This document shows, one piece after another, positions 14,340-20,986 of a stretch of 34,514 nucleotides of DNA; the first letter of the stretch is position 1; every line of letters begins with the position of its first letter. This stretch comes from JAZLEZ01 sp045615505 (GTDB lineage: Bacteria > Spirochaetota > Spirochaetia > Sphaerochaetales > Sphaerochaetaceae): positions 1-34,514 of the forward strand of contig JAZLEZ010000064.1 in NCBI GenBank assembly GCA_045615505.1, read 5' to 3'. The position numbers and the translations under genes were made by a program. The notes below the pieces were generated by a model. It was not told the DNA's origin and did no database searches. It worked only from the letters and a program-made list of their open reading frames with translations.

Positions 14340-15065
14340 ATGAACGGGGATTTTTCTTCTAAGATTACACAGCTTCTCAAAGAGCATAAAACTCTAACTA
14401 CTCAGGAAATTTATTCTTTTTTTCCTGAGCAGAACCATAAAACCGTTTCATGGCATCTTCATCAACAGCTGGTGAGGGGCAATATTGTTCAGGCCGCCCA
14501 CGGTTCTTATGTCCTTCCTCCCGAAAAGTATAATGTTGACGACAGTGTGCGGGTTCTTCCTGAATTGAGTATCAGGGCTTACGAAGCACTGGCTGATGCA
14601 AATTACAGATTTTATCTTTCAGGGTTGGATGCACTCAACGGTCTGGGCTTTTCTGTCAACGGCAATTATCCCGTCATTGTCTGTGTTGAAAAGAACAGGG
14701 TAAAGGATATTCAGCTTGAACTTATGCGTCTTTTTGATTTTGCCGCTACGGAAGATGATAAGGAGATGCTTGTAAATCCTGAATTCAAGGACAGAATCCA
14801 GTTTCTGGTTTTTTCATCCGATGCTTTTGAATTATCAAATGAGCATTTTGCTTTGCCGGAGAAGGCTTTTGTTGACTTGTACTATGCTGTTACCAGAATG
14901 AATTATCCGGTTCCGGTAAAGGAACTTCCGCATATTCTTTCCCTGATTAAACCTAATCATTACAGATTCAGGATGGCCACTAAAGACAGGCATCTTTCAG
15001 ATGAGCTGAATTTTCTTATGAATTTCAACAGACAGTTCCTCAAGGAACTTGCCGACTATCTTTGA
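14340..15065 (+). CDS. Winged-helix-like orphan protein, weak AbiEi/DUF6577-like resemblance
   Basis: The ATG at 14340 gives 241 residues. A longer frame from 14304 would run through the predicted promoter. The first 60 residues look like a winged helix: SSKITQLLKEHKTLTTQEIY, then KTVSWHLHQQLVRGNIVQAA and HGSYVLPPEKY, a helix, recognition helix and wing. The remainder has a YRFYLSGLDALNGLGFSVNG segment and a late EKAFVDLYYAVTRMNYPV helix. This order (wing, 'tells a locus is present', E.AL.DL helix) recalls AbiEi-type antitoxins and DUF6577 proteins. No toxin nucleotidyltransferase gene is adjacent, so a toxin-antitoxin role is not supported. It stands alone before a terminator. Confidence 0.5.
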   Translation: MNGDFSSKITQLLKEHKTLTTQEIYSFFPEQNHKTVSWHLHQQLVRGNIVQAAHGSYVLPPEKYNVDDSVRVLPELSIRAYEALADANYRFYLSGLDALNGLGFSVNGNYPVIVCVEKNRVKDIQLELMRLFDFAATEDDKEMLVNPEFKDRIQFLVFSSDAFELSNEHFALPEKAFVDLYYAVTRMNYPVPVKELPHILSLIKPNHYRFRMATKDRHLSDELNFLMNFNRQFLKELADYL

Positions 15066-15077
15066 TCCTCTATTATG

Positions 15078-15129
15078 AAAAAAAATGCAGTGCAGAGAAT
15101 TTGAGTTTCCCTTACACTGCATTTTTCCT
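15078..15129. terminator. Bidirectional terminator between the 14340 gene and groES
   Basis: AAAAATGCAGTG (15081-15092) pairs perfectly with CACTGCATTTTT (15115-15126) around a 22-base loop. It has a T-run on the plus side and an A-run (T on the minus strand) on the other, so it can serve both converging units. The core stem is the same as in the ppdK terminator. Confidence 0.85.
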
Positions 15130-15144
15130 GAGAAAAAATGATTG

Positions 15145-15405
15145 TTAACTGATGACTGCCAAAATATCTTCTTCTTTAAGAATGAGGTAATCTTCGTTGT
15201 CCAGTTTCAATGCAGTACCTGCATACTTGTCGTGGAGAATTTTTTCTCCTTCTTTAACTGACTTAACTTCAGATCCGATTGCAACTACAGATGCAAACTG
15301 TGTCTTTTCCTGTGATGTCTGAGGTATGAAAAGTCCGCTGGCTGTTTTTTCTTCAGCTTTGTCTGTCTTTACCAATACTCTTTCTCCAAGTGGTTTAACT
15401 GTCAT
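15145..15405 (-). CDS. groES: Co-chaperonin GroES
   Basis: The 86-residue GroES has the typical opening VKPLGERVLVKTDKAEEKTA, the mobile loop SGLFIPQTSQEK, and the ending YLILKEEDILAVIS. GroES caps GroEL and encloses folding substrates. It is a little shorter than most (about 95). The start is supported by AAGGAG (minus strand, 15413-15418). groEL is not next to it and no CIRCE operator is visible, so heat regulation through HrcA is not supported here. It has its own promoter in the tail of the upstream acyltransferase gene. Confidence 0.95.
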   Translation of the reverse strand: MTVKPLGERVLVKTDKAEEKTASGLFIPQTSQEKTQFASVVAIGSEVKSVKEGEKILHDKYAGTALKLDNEDYLILKEEDILAVIS

Positions 15406-15428
15406 AAGTTTTCTCCTTATTCTTTAGT

Positions 15429-15457
15429 AATATAGTTATGAATTTACTTTAAGGCAA
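15429..15457 (-). promoter_or_regulatory. groES sigma-70-type promoter
   Basis: On the minus strand: TTGCCT (15452-15457), a 17-base spacer and TATATT (15429-15434). The -35 lies inside the last codons of the acyltransferase gene. Confidence 0.65.
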
Positions 15458-16616
15458 GTAACTCGCTCATAGCTCTTGACGCCAAGTGCCATTTCATTGC
15501 CCTGTTTCCGTCAGATGGATAAAAAACTCTGCAATGTCCGTCCTTGAAAGGCAGTTCAAAATGAACTCCGCATTTCAGTGTTGCAAGAAATACCTGAGCG
15601 CAATCGTCATGTTCGTGTACTGTCTGTCCGTTGTATGTTCCGTCGTAATCCCAACCGCTGTGCGACAGTCTGATTGTACCGTGACCTACTTTTATGTAGT
15701 TGTTCACACCCGCCCTGTCTATTGCGTAATCAACTTCTTCCGCCATTTCAAAATCAGGTTTTGCAATTTCTTTTTTCATACACTCGTACTGCCAGTCGTA
15801 CCATTGAATGTAGTTGTCAAAATGTTTGTCAAAACGGAAATCTTCTTTGAAGTTTATTGTTGTTTTACAGTGTGAACATGTGATTGTATTGCCGTAACCA
15901 GACAGCGTGAATTCGCTTTTACAGGCCGGACATTTGTAGAACATTGTTTCAAAACCTTCTGCCTTGTCTTTTGCTTTGGATGTAACGAGGTATTTTTTCT
16001 GGTATTCGAATTCATTGTATGAAAGCGATTGTATTACTCTGTTAAGTGTTTCGTCCTTATCGAGTTTTTTTACCTCGTCTTTTGTTATTATCAGTTTTGT
16101 ATCTATGCTTACATAGTCCTTATGATGATGTTTGTTCCATTTTGCGTTTCCCAGTCCTGCACCCTGAATCTTACTTGCATAAACAGGTACATCAAGAAAC
16201 CTGATTAGTTTTGCAGTTCCCTGAGAGATGTGCCCCAGTTTTCCGTTTGCATATATTGTTCCTTCAGGTGCTATGTAAACGATTCCGCCGTGTTGAACAA
16301 CATATTTGATTCTCTTCATTGAAAGAATGTCTGTTGTAAACTGGTATTTGGGTATTATTCCCGCTCTTCTCAGCCAGAATGCAAGAAACCTGAATGTAAA
16401 GAAATGATATGTGCAGAGGAAGCTGACTCTGTTGAGTTTGGCGGCACTGACTATGAATTTGAAATCTTCATAGCTGGTATGGTTTGAAAGAATTACGGCA
16501 GGTCCTTTAGGGACTTCTCCGGTTACTTTTATATGGTGTCTGATTTTATTCTGTATTCTTACAATAGTTGAACCGAGCAGATACAATAAAAAATCAGGCC
16601 TTTTCTGTTTTGTCAT
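15444..16616 (-). CDS. PlsC-like acyltransferase with a C-terminal zinc ribbon
   Basis: The 390-residue protein has an N-terminal glycerol-phosphate acyltransferase-type domain. Motif I is SNHTSYEDF (catalytic His46 and Asp51) and motif III is IVYIAPEGTIYANG (residues 112-125). Such enzymes move fatty acyl chains to lysophosphatidate or similar lipids at the inner membrane. Unlike ordinary PlsC (about 240 residues), it continues with a CPAC...CSHC zinc ribbon (Cys229, 232, 247, 250) and another 140 residues rich in aromatic and histidine residues (GWDYDGTYNGQTVHEHDDCA). The lipid substrate is unknown. It reads divergently from the gene at 16660. Its ATG has an extended -10 just upstream and no ribosome site. 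Confidence 0.8.
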   Translation of the reverse strand: MTKQKRPDFLLYLLGSTIVRIQNKIRHHIKVTGEVPKGPAVILSNHTSYEDFKFIVSAAKLNRVSFLCTYHFFTFRFLAFWLRRAGIIPKYQFTTDILSMKRIKYVVQHGGIVYIAPEGTIYANGKLGHISQGTAKLIRFLDVPVYASKIQGAGLGNAKWNKHHHKDYVSIDTKLIITKDEVKKLDKDETLNRVIQSLSYNEFEYQKKYLVTSKAKDKAEGFETMFYKCPACKSEFTLSGYGNTITCSHCKTTINFKEDFRFDKHFDNYIQWYDWQYECMKKEIAKPDFEMAEEVDYAIDRAGVNNYIKVGHGTIRLSHSGWDYDGTYNGQTVHEHDDCAQVFLATLKCGVHFELPFKDGHCRVFYPSDGNRAMKWHLASRAMSELLALK

Positions 16617-16623
16617 CAGGTAG

Positions 16624-16632
16624 ATTCTAGCA
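16624..16632 (-). promoter_or_regulatory. Extended -10 promoter of the acyltransferase gene
   Basis: Minus strand TGCTAGAAT: the TGn extension plus TAGAAT, ending seven bases before the ATG. The -35 is poor, as expected with an extended -10. The layout is leaderless. Confidence 0.55.
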
Positions 16633-16659
16633 TATTGTTGAAAAAATAGCTTTACGATT

Positions 16660-17010
16660 ATGAAAAGTGTGATTATTTTTGTTTTGATGCCTGAATATGT
16701 ATGTAAAATTCTTGAGGATTATTCAAATCTCATTCTTGCGGTAATGTCCGATGATGATTCAGACCCTTTGTGGCATAGGTTTTACAGAATACAGATGGCT
16801 CAATATCTTTTGGGGCAGAAAAATCTTCAGTTCGATCTTGAGCCTGTTCAGATAGTTTACAATCTTATTCAGCAGAACTGGGCTGCTTTGAAAGAGTATA
16901 TGGACAACAGTCTTCTTCCTGTAAAAAATTTCGACAATGTGTTCAAGATGATAAGCATAGATTTTCCTGTTGACAGGTTTACCATTACCAATGTTGCTGA
17001 GTCATTTTGA
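16660..17010 (+). CDS. Hypothetical protein, 116 residues
   Basis: I recognise no family. The product has MKSVIIFVLMPEYVCKILED at the start, then a helical, leucine- and tyrosine-rich body (FYRIQMAQYLLGQKNLQFDL) and no signal peptide or cysteines arranged for metal. A second ATG at 16687 (MPEYVCKILEDYS) would remove the hydrophobic first nine residues and has a TTTACG-N17-TATTTT pair placed for a leaderless start, so the true start is uncertain. It sits between the divergent acyltransferase and the sigma-54 control region of the sigma factor gene. A short hairpin (16998-17014) covers its stop codon. Confidence 0.6.
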   Translation: MKSVIIFVLMPEYVCKILEDYSNLILAVMSDDDSDPLWHRFYRIQMAQYLLGQKNLQFDLEPVQIVYNLIQQNWAALKEYMDNSLLPVKNFDNVFKMISIDFPVDRFTITNVAESF

Positions 17011-17018
17011 CTCATTTT
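16998..17018 (+). terminator. Possible weak terminator over the stop codon
   Basis: TGAGTC (16998-17003) and GACTCA (17009-17014) form a six-base-pair stem with an ATTTT loop, followed by only four T. Confidence 0.4.
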
Positions 17019-17043
17019 AAGGGCTTTATTTTTATCCTGTGTC

Positions 17044-17058
17044 AAATTGATTCAATTT
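17044..17058. promoter_or_regulatory. Candidate enhancer site for the sigma-54 activator
   Basis: AAATTGA-T-TCAATTT is a perfect 7-1-7 inverted repeat. Its centre (17051) is about 107 bases upstream of the predicted sigma-54 transcription start, the usual distance for an NtrC-type enhancer site. The intervening DNA is very A+T rich, with A/T tracts that could help it bend. Confidence 0.45.
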
Positions 17059-17130
17059 ACTGTTTTCCAAAATTTTTTTGTTTTTATGAAATTTGGTTAA
17101 TTCTTTTATATTAAAGAAAATAATAATTGT

Positions 17131-17148
17131 TTGGCATACTTCTTGCTT
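17131..17148 (+). promoter_or_regulatory. Sigma-54 (-24/-12) promoter of the sigma factor gene
   Basis: TTGGCATACTTCTTGCTT matches the sigma-54 pattern TGGCAC-N5-TTGC, with GG at 17133-17134 and GC at 17145-17146, exactly 12 bases apart. One position (T for C after TGGCA) departs from consensus. Predicted +1 is 17157-17158, one or two bases before the ATG. Confidence 0.8.
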
Positions 17149-17158
17149 AATCAATGGT

Positions 17159-17998
17159 ATGACATACAACAAAAATTTTGAAGAAAAATCGGCCCTCTCA
17201 TCCTATATCAGCGAAGTACAGAGTATTTCTTTGCTTTCACGGGAAGAAGAATATGAATTGGCAGTTAAAGCCAAAAACGGTGATATGACAGCCAGAGATA
17301 AACTAATCAAAGCTAATTCCCGTTTTGTTATTTCCGTTGCAAAGCAGTTTCAGAACAGGGGTGTTGCTTTGGAAGATCTTATCTGCGAAGGCAATATCGG
17401 TCTTATCAATGCAATTGATAAATTTGAACCTGAAAAGGGTTTTCATTTCATAAGTTATGCTGTCTGGTGGATCCGTCAGGCAATTATGAAGGCAATTGTG
17501 GATCAAGGCAGGATGATTCGTCTTCCTATGAACAGAAACGCCGAGTATGTTCAGGTCATCAATGCAAAGATGAAGCTTGAAGCCTGTGATAGTGATGTTT
17601 CTCTTGCAGATATTGCAGAAGAATGCGGTTTGGATGAAATGCAGGTTAAGGAAATTCTTTCCTACAACAAGGATGTCTGTTCTCTTGATCTGCCGGTGGG
17701 TGATGATTCCACTCCCATGGGCAACCTTATTGAATCCGATACAGACAAGCCTGAAGAAGAGATTATGCAAATTGCTCTCAAAGAACAGTTTGACAGGATT
17801 CTTTCTGCTTTTCCGGAAAGGGAAAGAAACATTATAATTTACAGGTATGGTCTCAAAAATCATGAACCAATGAGCCTGAAGGAAGTGGGGGAATTATACG
17901 GTCTTACGAAGGAAAGAATAAGACAGATTGAAAAAAAAGTTCTTTCCGATCTCTGCAGTATTCCCGAAGTTCAGGACCTCAAATCTTACATAGCCTGA
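17159..17998 (+). CDS. Sigma-70-family (group 2/RpoS-like) RNA polymerase sigma factor
   Basis: The 279-residue factor has a short region 1.2 (SALSSYISEVQSISLLSREEE) but no region 1.1. Region 2 reads SRFVISVAKQFQNRGVALED, then LICEGNIGLINAIDKF, with the -10 recognition helix FISYAVWWIRQAIM. Region 3 has VSLADIAEECGLDEMQVKEI, and the region 4.2 helix-turn-helix is MSLKEVGELYGLTKERIRQI. This is the build of a primary-like alternative sigma such as RpoS rather than an ECF or flagellar factor. The longer frame opening at the TTG at 17093 is rejected because the sigma-54 promoter lies inside it. There is no ribosome site, and the message should be leaderless. The nearby groES parallels the T. pallidum neighbourhood of an rpoD-like sigma gene, from memory. 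Control by the atoS/atoC pair at 9676-12196 is inferred. Confidence 0.88.
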   Translation: MTYNKNFEEKSALSSYISEVQSISLLSREEEYELAVKAKNGDMTARDKLIKANSRFVISVAKQFQNRGVALEDLICEGNIGLINAIDKFEPEKGFHFISYAVWWIRQAIMKAIVDQGRMIRLPMNRNAEYVQVINAKMKLEACDSDVSLADIAEECGLDEMQVKEILSYNKDVCSLDLPVGDDSTPMGNLIESDTDKPEEEIMQIALKEQFDRILSAFPERERNIIIYRYGLKNHEPMSLKEVGELYGLTKERIRQIEKKVLSDLCSIPEVQDLKSYIA

Positions 17999-18002
17999 CT
18001 CA

Positions 18003-18047
18003 TTGACTAAATTCCTTTATTCCGCCAATAATTAGCACGCAATTATT
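18003..18047 (+). promoter_or_regulatory. ppdK upstream region: weak promoter and inverted repeat
   Basis: TTGACT (18003-18008) lies 17-18 bases before CAATAAT (18026-18032). A perfect inverted repeat, AATAATT (18027-18033) and AATTATT (18041-18047), covers the -10 and the expected start, where it could act as an operator. AAGGA at 18059-18063 is the ribosome site. Confidence 0.45.
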
Positions 18048-18070
18048 AGAATTTTGGTAAGGAAAAAAGT

Positions 18071-20770
18071 ATGGAGAAAAAAGTTACAAAATGGGTTTAC
18101 TTTTTCGGAAACGGAGTGGCTGAAGGTACAGCTAATATGAAAGACATACTTGGCGGCAAAGGAGCAAATCTTGCCGAGATGACAAGTATAGGTCTTCCGG
18201 TTCCTGCAGGTTTCACGATTTCAACTGAAGCTTGTGATTATTTTTCAAAGCATGACGGTCAGTATCCTGAAGGAATGAAAGAAGAAGTTCTCCTTAATCT
18301 TAAACAACTTGAAAAGACAATGAATGCAAAGCTCGGGGATACGGAAAATCCTCTTCTTGTTTCAGTAAGAAGCGGTGCCGCTCAGTCTATGCCGGGTATG
18401 ATGGATACGGTTCTCAATCTGGGGCTTAATCCGGATACTGTTGCTGCAATAGCAAAAAAAACCAACAACGAAAGATTTGCATGGGACAGTTACAGGCGTT
18501 TCATCCAGATGTTCGGTGATGTTGTAATGGGTGTTCCCCATTCAAAGTTTGAAGAAGCAATTCAGGATGTCAAGGACGAAGAAGGGCTTACTTGGGACTA
18601 TGAACTTACTACGGAGAATCTTGTCAATCTCGTCAAGAGATATAAGAGAATATACAAGAGACATACAGGTGAGGAATTCCCTGTAGATCCTTACGACCAG
18701 CTCTTTAAGGCTATCAATGCAGTTTTCGGTTCATGGAATAATGACAGAGCAATCAAGTACCGCCAGATGAACGACATCCGCGGTTTGCTCGGTACAGCTG
18801 TAAATGTTCAGAGTATGGTGTTCGGTAATATGGGTGAAACATCGGGTACAGGAGTTGCATTCACAAGAGACCCTTCAACAGGAGACAACCACTTCTACGG
18901 TGAGTATCTTATGAATGCTCAGGGTGAGGATGTTGTTGCAGGTATCAGAACTCCTCAGAAGATTGATACTCTTTGCAAGGTCAATCCTGATGTTTTCAAG
19001 CAGCTTTGCGACATCAGAGAAATTCTTGAAAAGCACTATCACGATATGCAGGATATGGAGTTCACAATTCAGGAAGGTAAGCTCTATATGCTTCAGACTA
19101 GAAACGGAAAGAGAACTATCTTCAGCTGGCTCAGGAGTCAGGTTGAAATGGTAGAAGAAGGTCTTATTGACAAGAAGACTGCTGTTTCCCGTGTTCCTGC
19201 TGCAGAATTCAACAAGCTTTTTGCTCCTATCCTCGATCAGGATGAGATAAAAAAGCAGGGCCTTGTTCCTATGACATTGGGTCTTAACGCTTCTCCCGGC
19301 GGAGCTTGCGGTCAGCTTGTTTTCAATGCTGCCGATGCCGAGGAATGGGCTAAGGAAGGAAGAGATGTCATTCTTGTAAGACTTGAGACAAGTCCTGAAG
19401 ATATCAGCGGTATGGCTGTTTCCAAGGGTGTTGTCACCTGCAGAGGCGGTATGACAAGCCATGCAGCAGTTGTTGCAAGAGGTATGGGTTGCCCTTGTGT
19501 TTCAGGTGCCGGTGATATAATCGTTCATCCGAACAAGAAGTTCATTGAATGTAACGGTGTTACACTCAAAGAGGGTGATTGGATTTCAATTGACGGTTTC
19601 TCCGGTGCAGTTTACGGTGCAAGAATTGAAGTTAAACCTTCTGAAATAGTTCAGGTTCTTGACGGTTCAATGAAAGAGGAAGATTCTCCTGTTTTCCGTA
19701 ACTACAAGAAATTCATGGGCTATGTAAATGAAATTAAGACAATGGGTGTCAGAACAAATGCTGATACTCCTAAAGATACTCACATGGCAGTAATGCTCGG
19801 TGCAGAAGGAATCGGTCTTTGCAGAACCGAGCATATGTTCTTCGGCGGTTCAAGAATCATAAGCATGAGAAAGATGATTCTTGCAAACAACAAGATTGAG
19901 AGAGAAAAGGCTCTTGCAGAGATTCTTCCTATGCAGAGAGAAGATTTTGAAGCTATTTTCACTGAACTCAACGGACTTCCTGCCAATATCAGATTGCTTG
20001 ACCCTCCTTTACATGAGTTCCTTCCGAATGACTCAACTACAAGACACGAAATGTCTCTTCAGCTTCGTGTAAGTGTTGATGATATTGCCAAAAAGTGTTC
20101 GGATCTGCATGAGTTCAACCCTATGCTCGGTTTCAGAGGTTGCCGTCTTGCTATTGTCTATCCTGAAATTCTTAAAATGCAGGTAAGGGCAATTATTGAG
20201 GCTGCCATCAATGTTCAGGCAAAGGGTATCAGGGTTTATCCTGAAATCATGATTCCCCTTGTAGGAAACTATAAGGAATTTGATTTCTGTAAAGAACATG
20301 CAGAAGAAGTGATTAAGGAAATCTTCAAGGAAAAGAACGATACTGTTCCGTATGAAATCGGTACAATGATTGAAGTTCCGAGAGCTGCTCTTACAGCTGA
20401 TGAAATTGCCAGAAATGCTGAATTCTTCAGCTTTGGTACAAATGACCTTACACAGATGACCTGCGGTTTCTCAAGAGATGATGCCGGTAAGTTCTTGGGT
20501 CATTATGTAAATGATTCAGATAAGCAGTTCTATGATTACGATCCGTTTGCAACTATTGATGTAGAAGGTGTAGGAAAGATTCTTTCCATGGCTGCAAAGC
20601 TCGGAAGAAGCACAAGACCTGACATCAGATTGGGTATTTGCGGTGAACATGGCGGAGACCCTAAGACAATTGCTTTCTGTCAGCAGGTCGGACTTAACTA
20701 TGTTTCATGTTCTCCATACAGAGTTCCTATTGCACGTCTTGCTGCTGCTCAGGCTGCTATTCAGGGTTGA
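18071..20770 (+). CDS. ppdK: Pyruvate, phosphate dikinase
   Basis: The 899-residue enzyme interconverts pyruvate, ATP and phosphate with PEP, AMP and pyrophosphate. In anaerobes it often works in glycolysis together with pyrophosphate-linked steps. The N-terminal ATP-grasp domain starts GGKGANLAEMTSIGLPVPAG. The swivelling phosphohistidine domain has CRGGMTSHAAVVARGMG with His464. The C-terminal PEP/pyruvate barrel has EGIGLCRTEHMFF, the metal-binding IGTMIEVPRAAL, FSFGTNDLTQMT, and catalytic Cys857 in GICGEHGGDP. Length and order are normal for PPDK and exclude PEP synthase (about 790 residues). It follows the sigma factor gene by 72 bases but has its own ribosome site and terminator. Confidence 0.97.
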   Translation: MEKKVTKWVYFFGNGVAEGTANMKDILGGKGANLAEMTSIGLPVPAGFTISTEACDYFSKHDGQYPEGMKEEVLLNLKQLEKTMNAKLGDTENPLLVSVRSGAAQSMPGMMDTVLNLGLNPDTVAAIAKKTNNERFAWDSYRRFIQMFGDVVMGVPHSKFEEAIQDVKDEEGLTWDYELTTENLVNLVKRYKRIYKRHTGEEFPVDPYDQLFKAINAVFGSWNNDRAIKYRQMNDIRGLLGTAVNVQSMVFGNMGETSGTGVAFTRDPSTGDNHFYGEYLMNAQGEDVVAGIRTPQKIDTLCKVNPDVFKQLCDIREILEKHYHDMQDMEFTIQEGKLYMLQTRNGKRTIFSWLRSQVEMVEEGLIDKKTAVSRVPAAEFNKLFAPILDQDEIKKQGLVPMTLGLNASPGGACGQLVFNAADAEEWAKEGRDVILVRLETSPEDISGMAVSKGVVTCRGGMTSHAAVVARGMGCPCVSGAGDIIVHPNKKFIECNGVTLKEGDWISIDGFSGAVYGARIEVKPSEIVQVLDGSMKEEDSPVFRNYKKFMGYVNEIKTMGVRTNADTPKDTHMAVMLGAEGIGLCRTEHMFFGGSRIISMRKMILANNKIEREKALAEILPMQREDFEAIFTELNGLPANIRLLDPPLHEFLPNDSTTRHEMSLQLRVSVDDIAKKCSDLHEFNPMLGFRGCRLAIVYPEILKMQVRAIIEAAINVQAKGIRVYPEIMIPLVGNYKEFDFCKEHAEEVIKEIFKEKNDTVPYEIGTMIEVPRAALTADEIARNAEFFSFGTNDLTQMTCGFSRDDAGKFLGHYVNDSDKQFYDYDPFATIDVEGVGKILSMAAKLGRSTRPDIRLGICGEHGGDPKTIAFCQQVGLNYVSCSPYRVPIARLAAAQAAIQG

Positions 20771-20788
20771 TTTGTTACGAATTATGAT

Positions 20789-20822
20789 AAATGCAGTGTC
20801 TTTGGCACTGCATTTATTTTTA
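20789..20822 (+). terminator. Rho-independent terminator after ppdK
   Basis: AAATGCAGTG (20789-20798) pairs perfectly with CACTGCATTT (20806-20815) around TCTTTGG, followed by ATTTTTAT. The same ten-base stem forms the terminator at 15081-15126. Confidence 0.9.
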
Positions 20823-20835
20823 TCTGAAGGCAGTT

Positions 20836-20863
20836 TTGAAAGTACCTCTTTATACGATATAAT
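20836..20863 (+). promoter_or_regulatory. Sigma-70-type promoter pointing into the antisense of tRNA-Thr
   Basis: TTGAAA (20836-20841), a 16-base spacer and TATAAT (20858-20863). Transcription from about 20870 would run antisense through tRNA-Thr (20892-20963) towards the membrane protein gene at 20987. Confidence 0.5.
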
Positions 20864-20891
20864 AATTTAAGGAGCAAGTTGCTTAAAAGTA

Positions 20892-20963
20892 AGCCAGAGA
20901 AGGGAATTGGACCCTTGACCTGCTCATTACGAGGGAGCTGCTCTACCACTGAGCTACTCTGGC
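20892..20963 (-). tRNA. tRNA-Thr (anticodon CGT)
   Basis: The 72-base minus-strand cloverleaf has acceptor stem GCCAGAG/CTCTGGC (perfect), D-arm GCTC/GAGC with GG in the loop, anticodon loop CTCGTAA with CGT, and T-stem AAGGG/CCCTT. The T-loop is TCCAATT rather than TTCAATT, so position 55, almost always U, is C here. The last anticodon-stem pair is C-U. CCA is not encoded. The discriminator is T. Confidence 0.88.
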
Positions 20964-20986
20964 ATATTTGAAATTTACATAATTTT

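Noticed and set aside
17093..17158. Longer sigma factor frame starting at TTG 17093
   Set aside because: It would read through the -24/-12 promoter and adds residues unlike any sigma N-terminus. The ATG at 17159 gives the normal start.
18033..18040. TTAGCACG resembling half of a CIRCE heat-shock operator before ppdK
   Set aside because: The matching right half (GAGTGCTAA) is absent, and ppdK is not a typical HrcA target.
18875..19462. 195-codon minus-strand frame inside ppdK
   Set aside because: Antisense shadow of highly conserved PPDK sequence, with no family likeness or start signal.
20879..20970. Short TTG frame after GGAG running over antisense tRNA-Thr
   Set aside because: The sequence is dictated by the tRNA gene on the other strand, and the peptide has no features.
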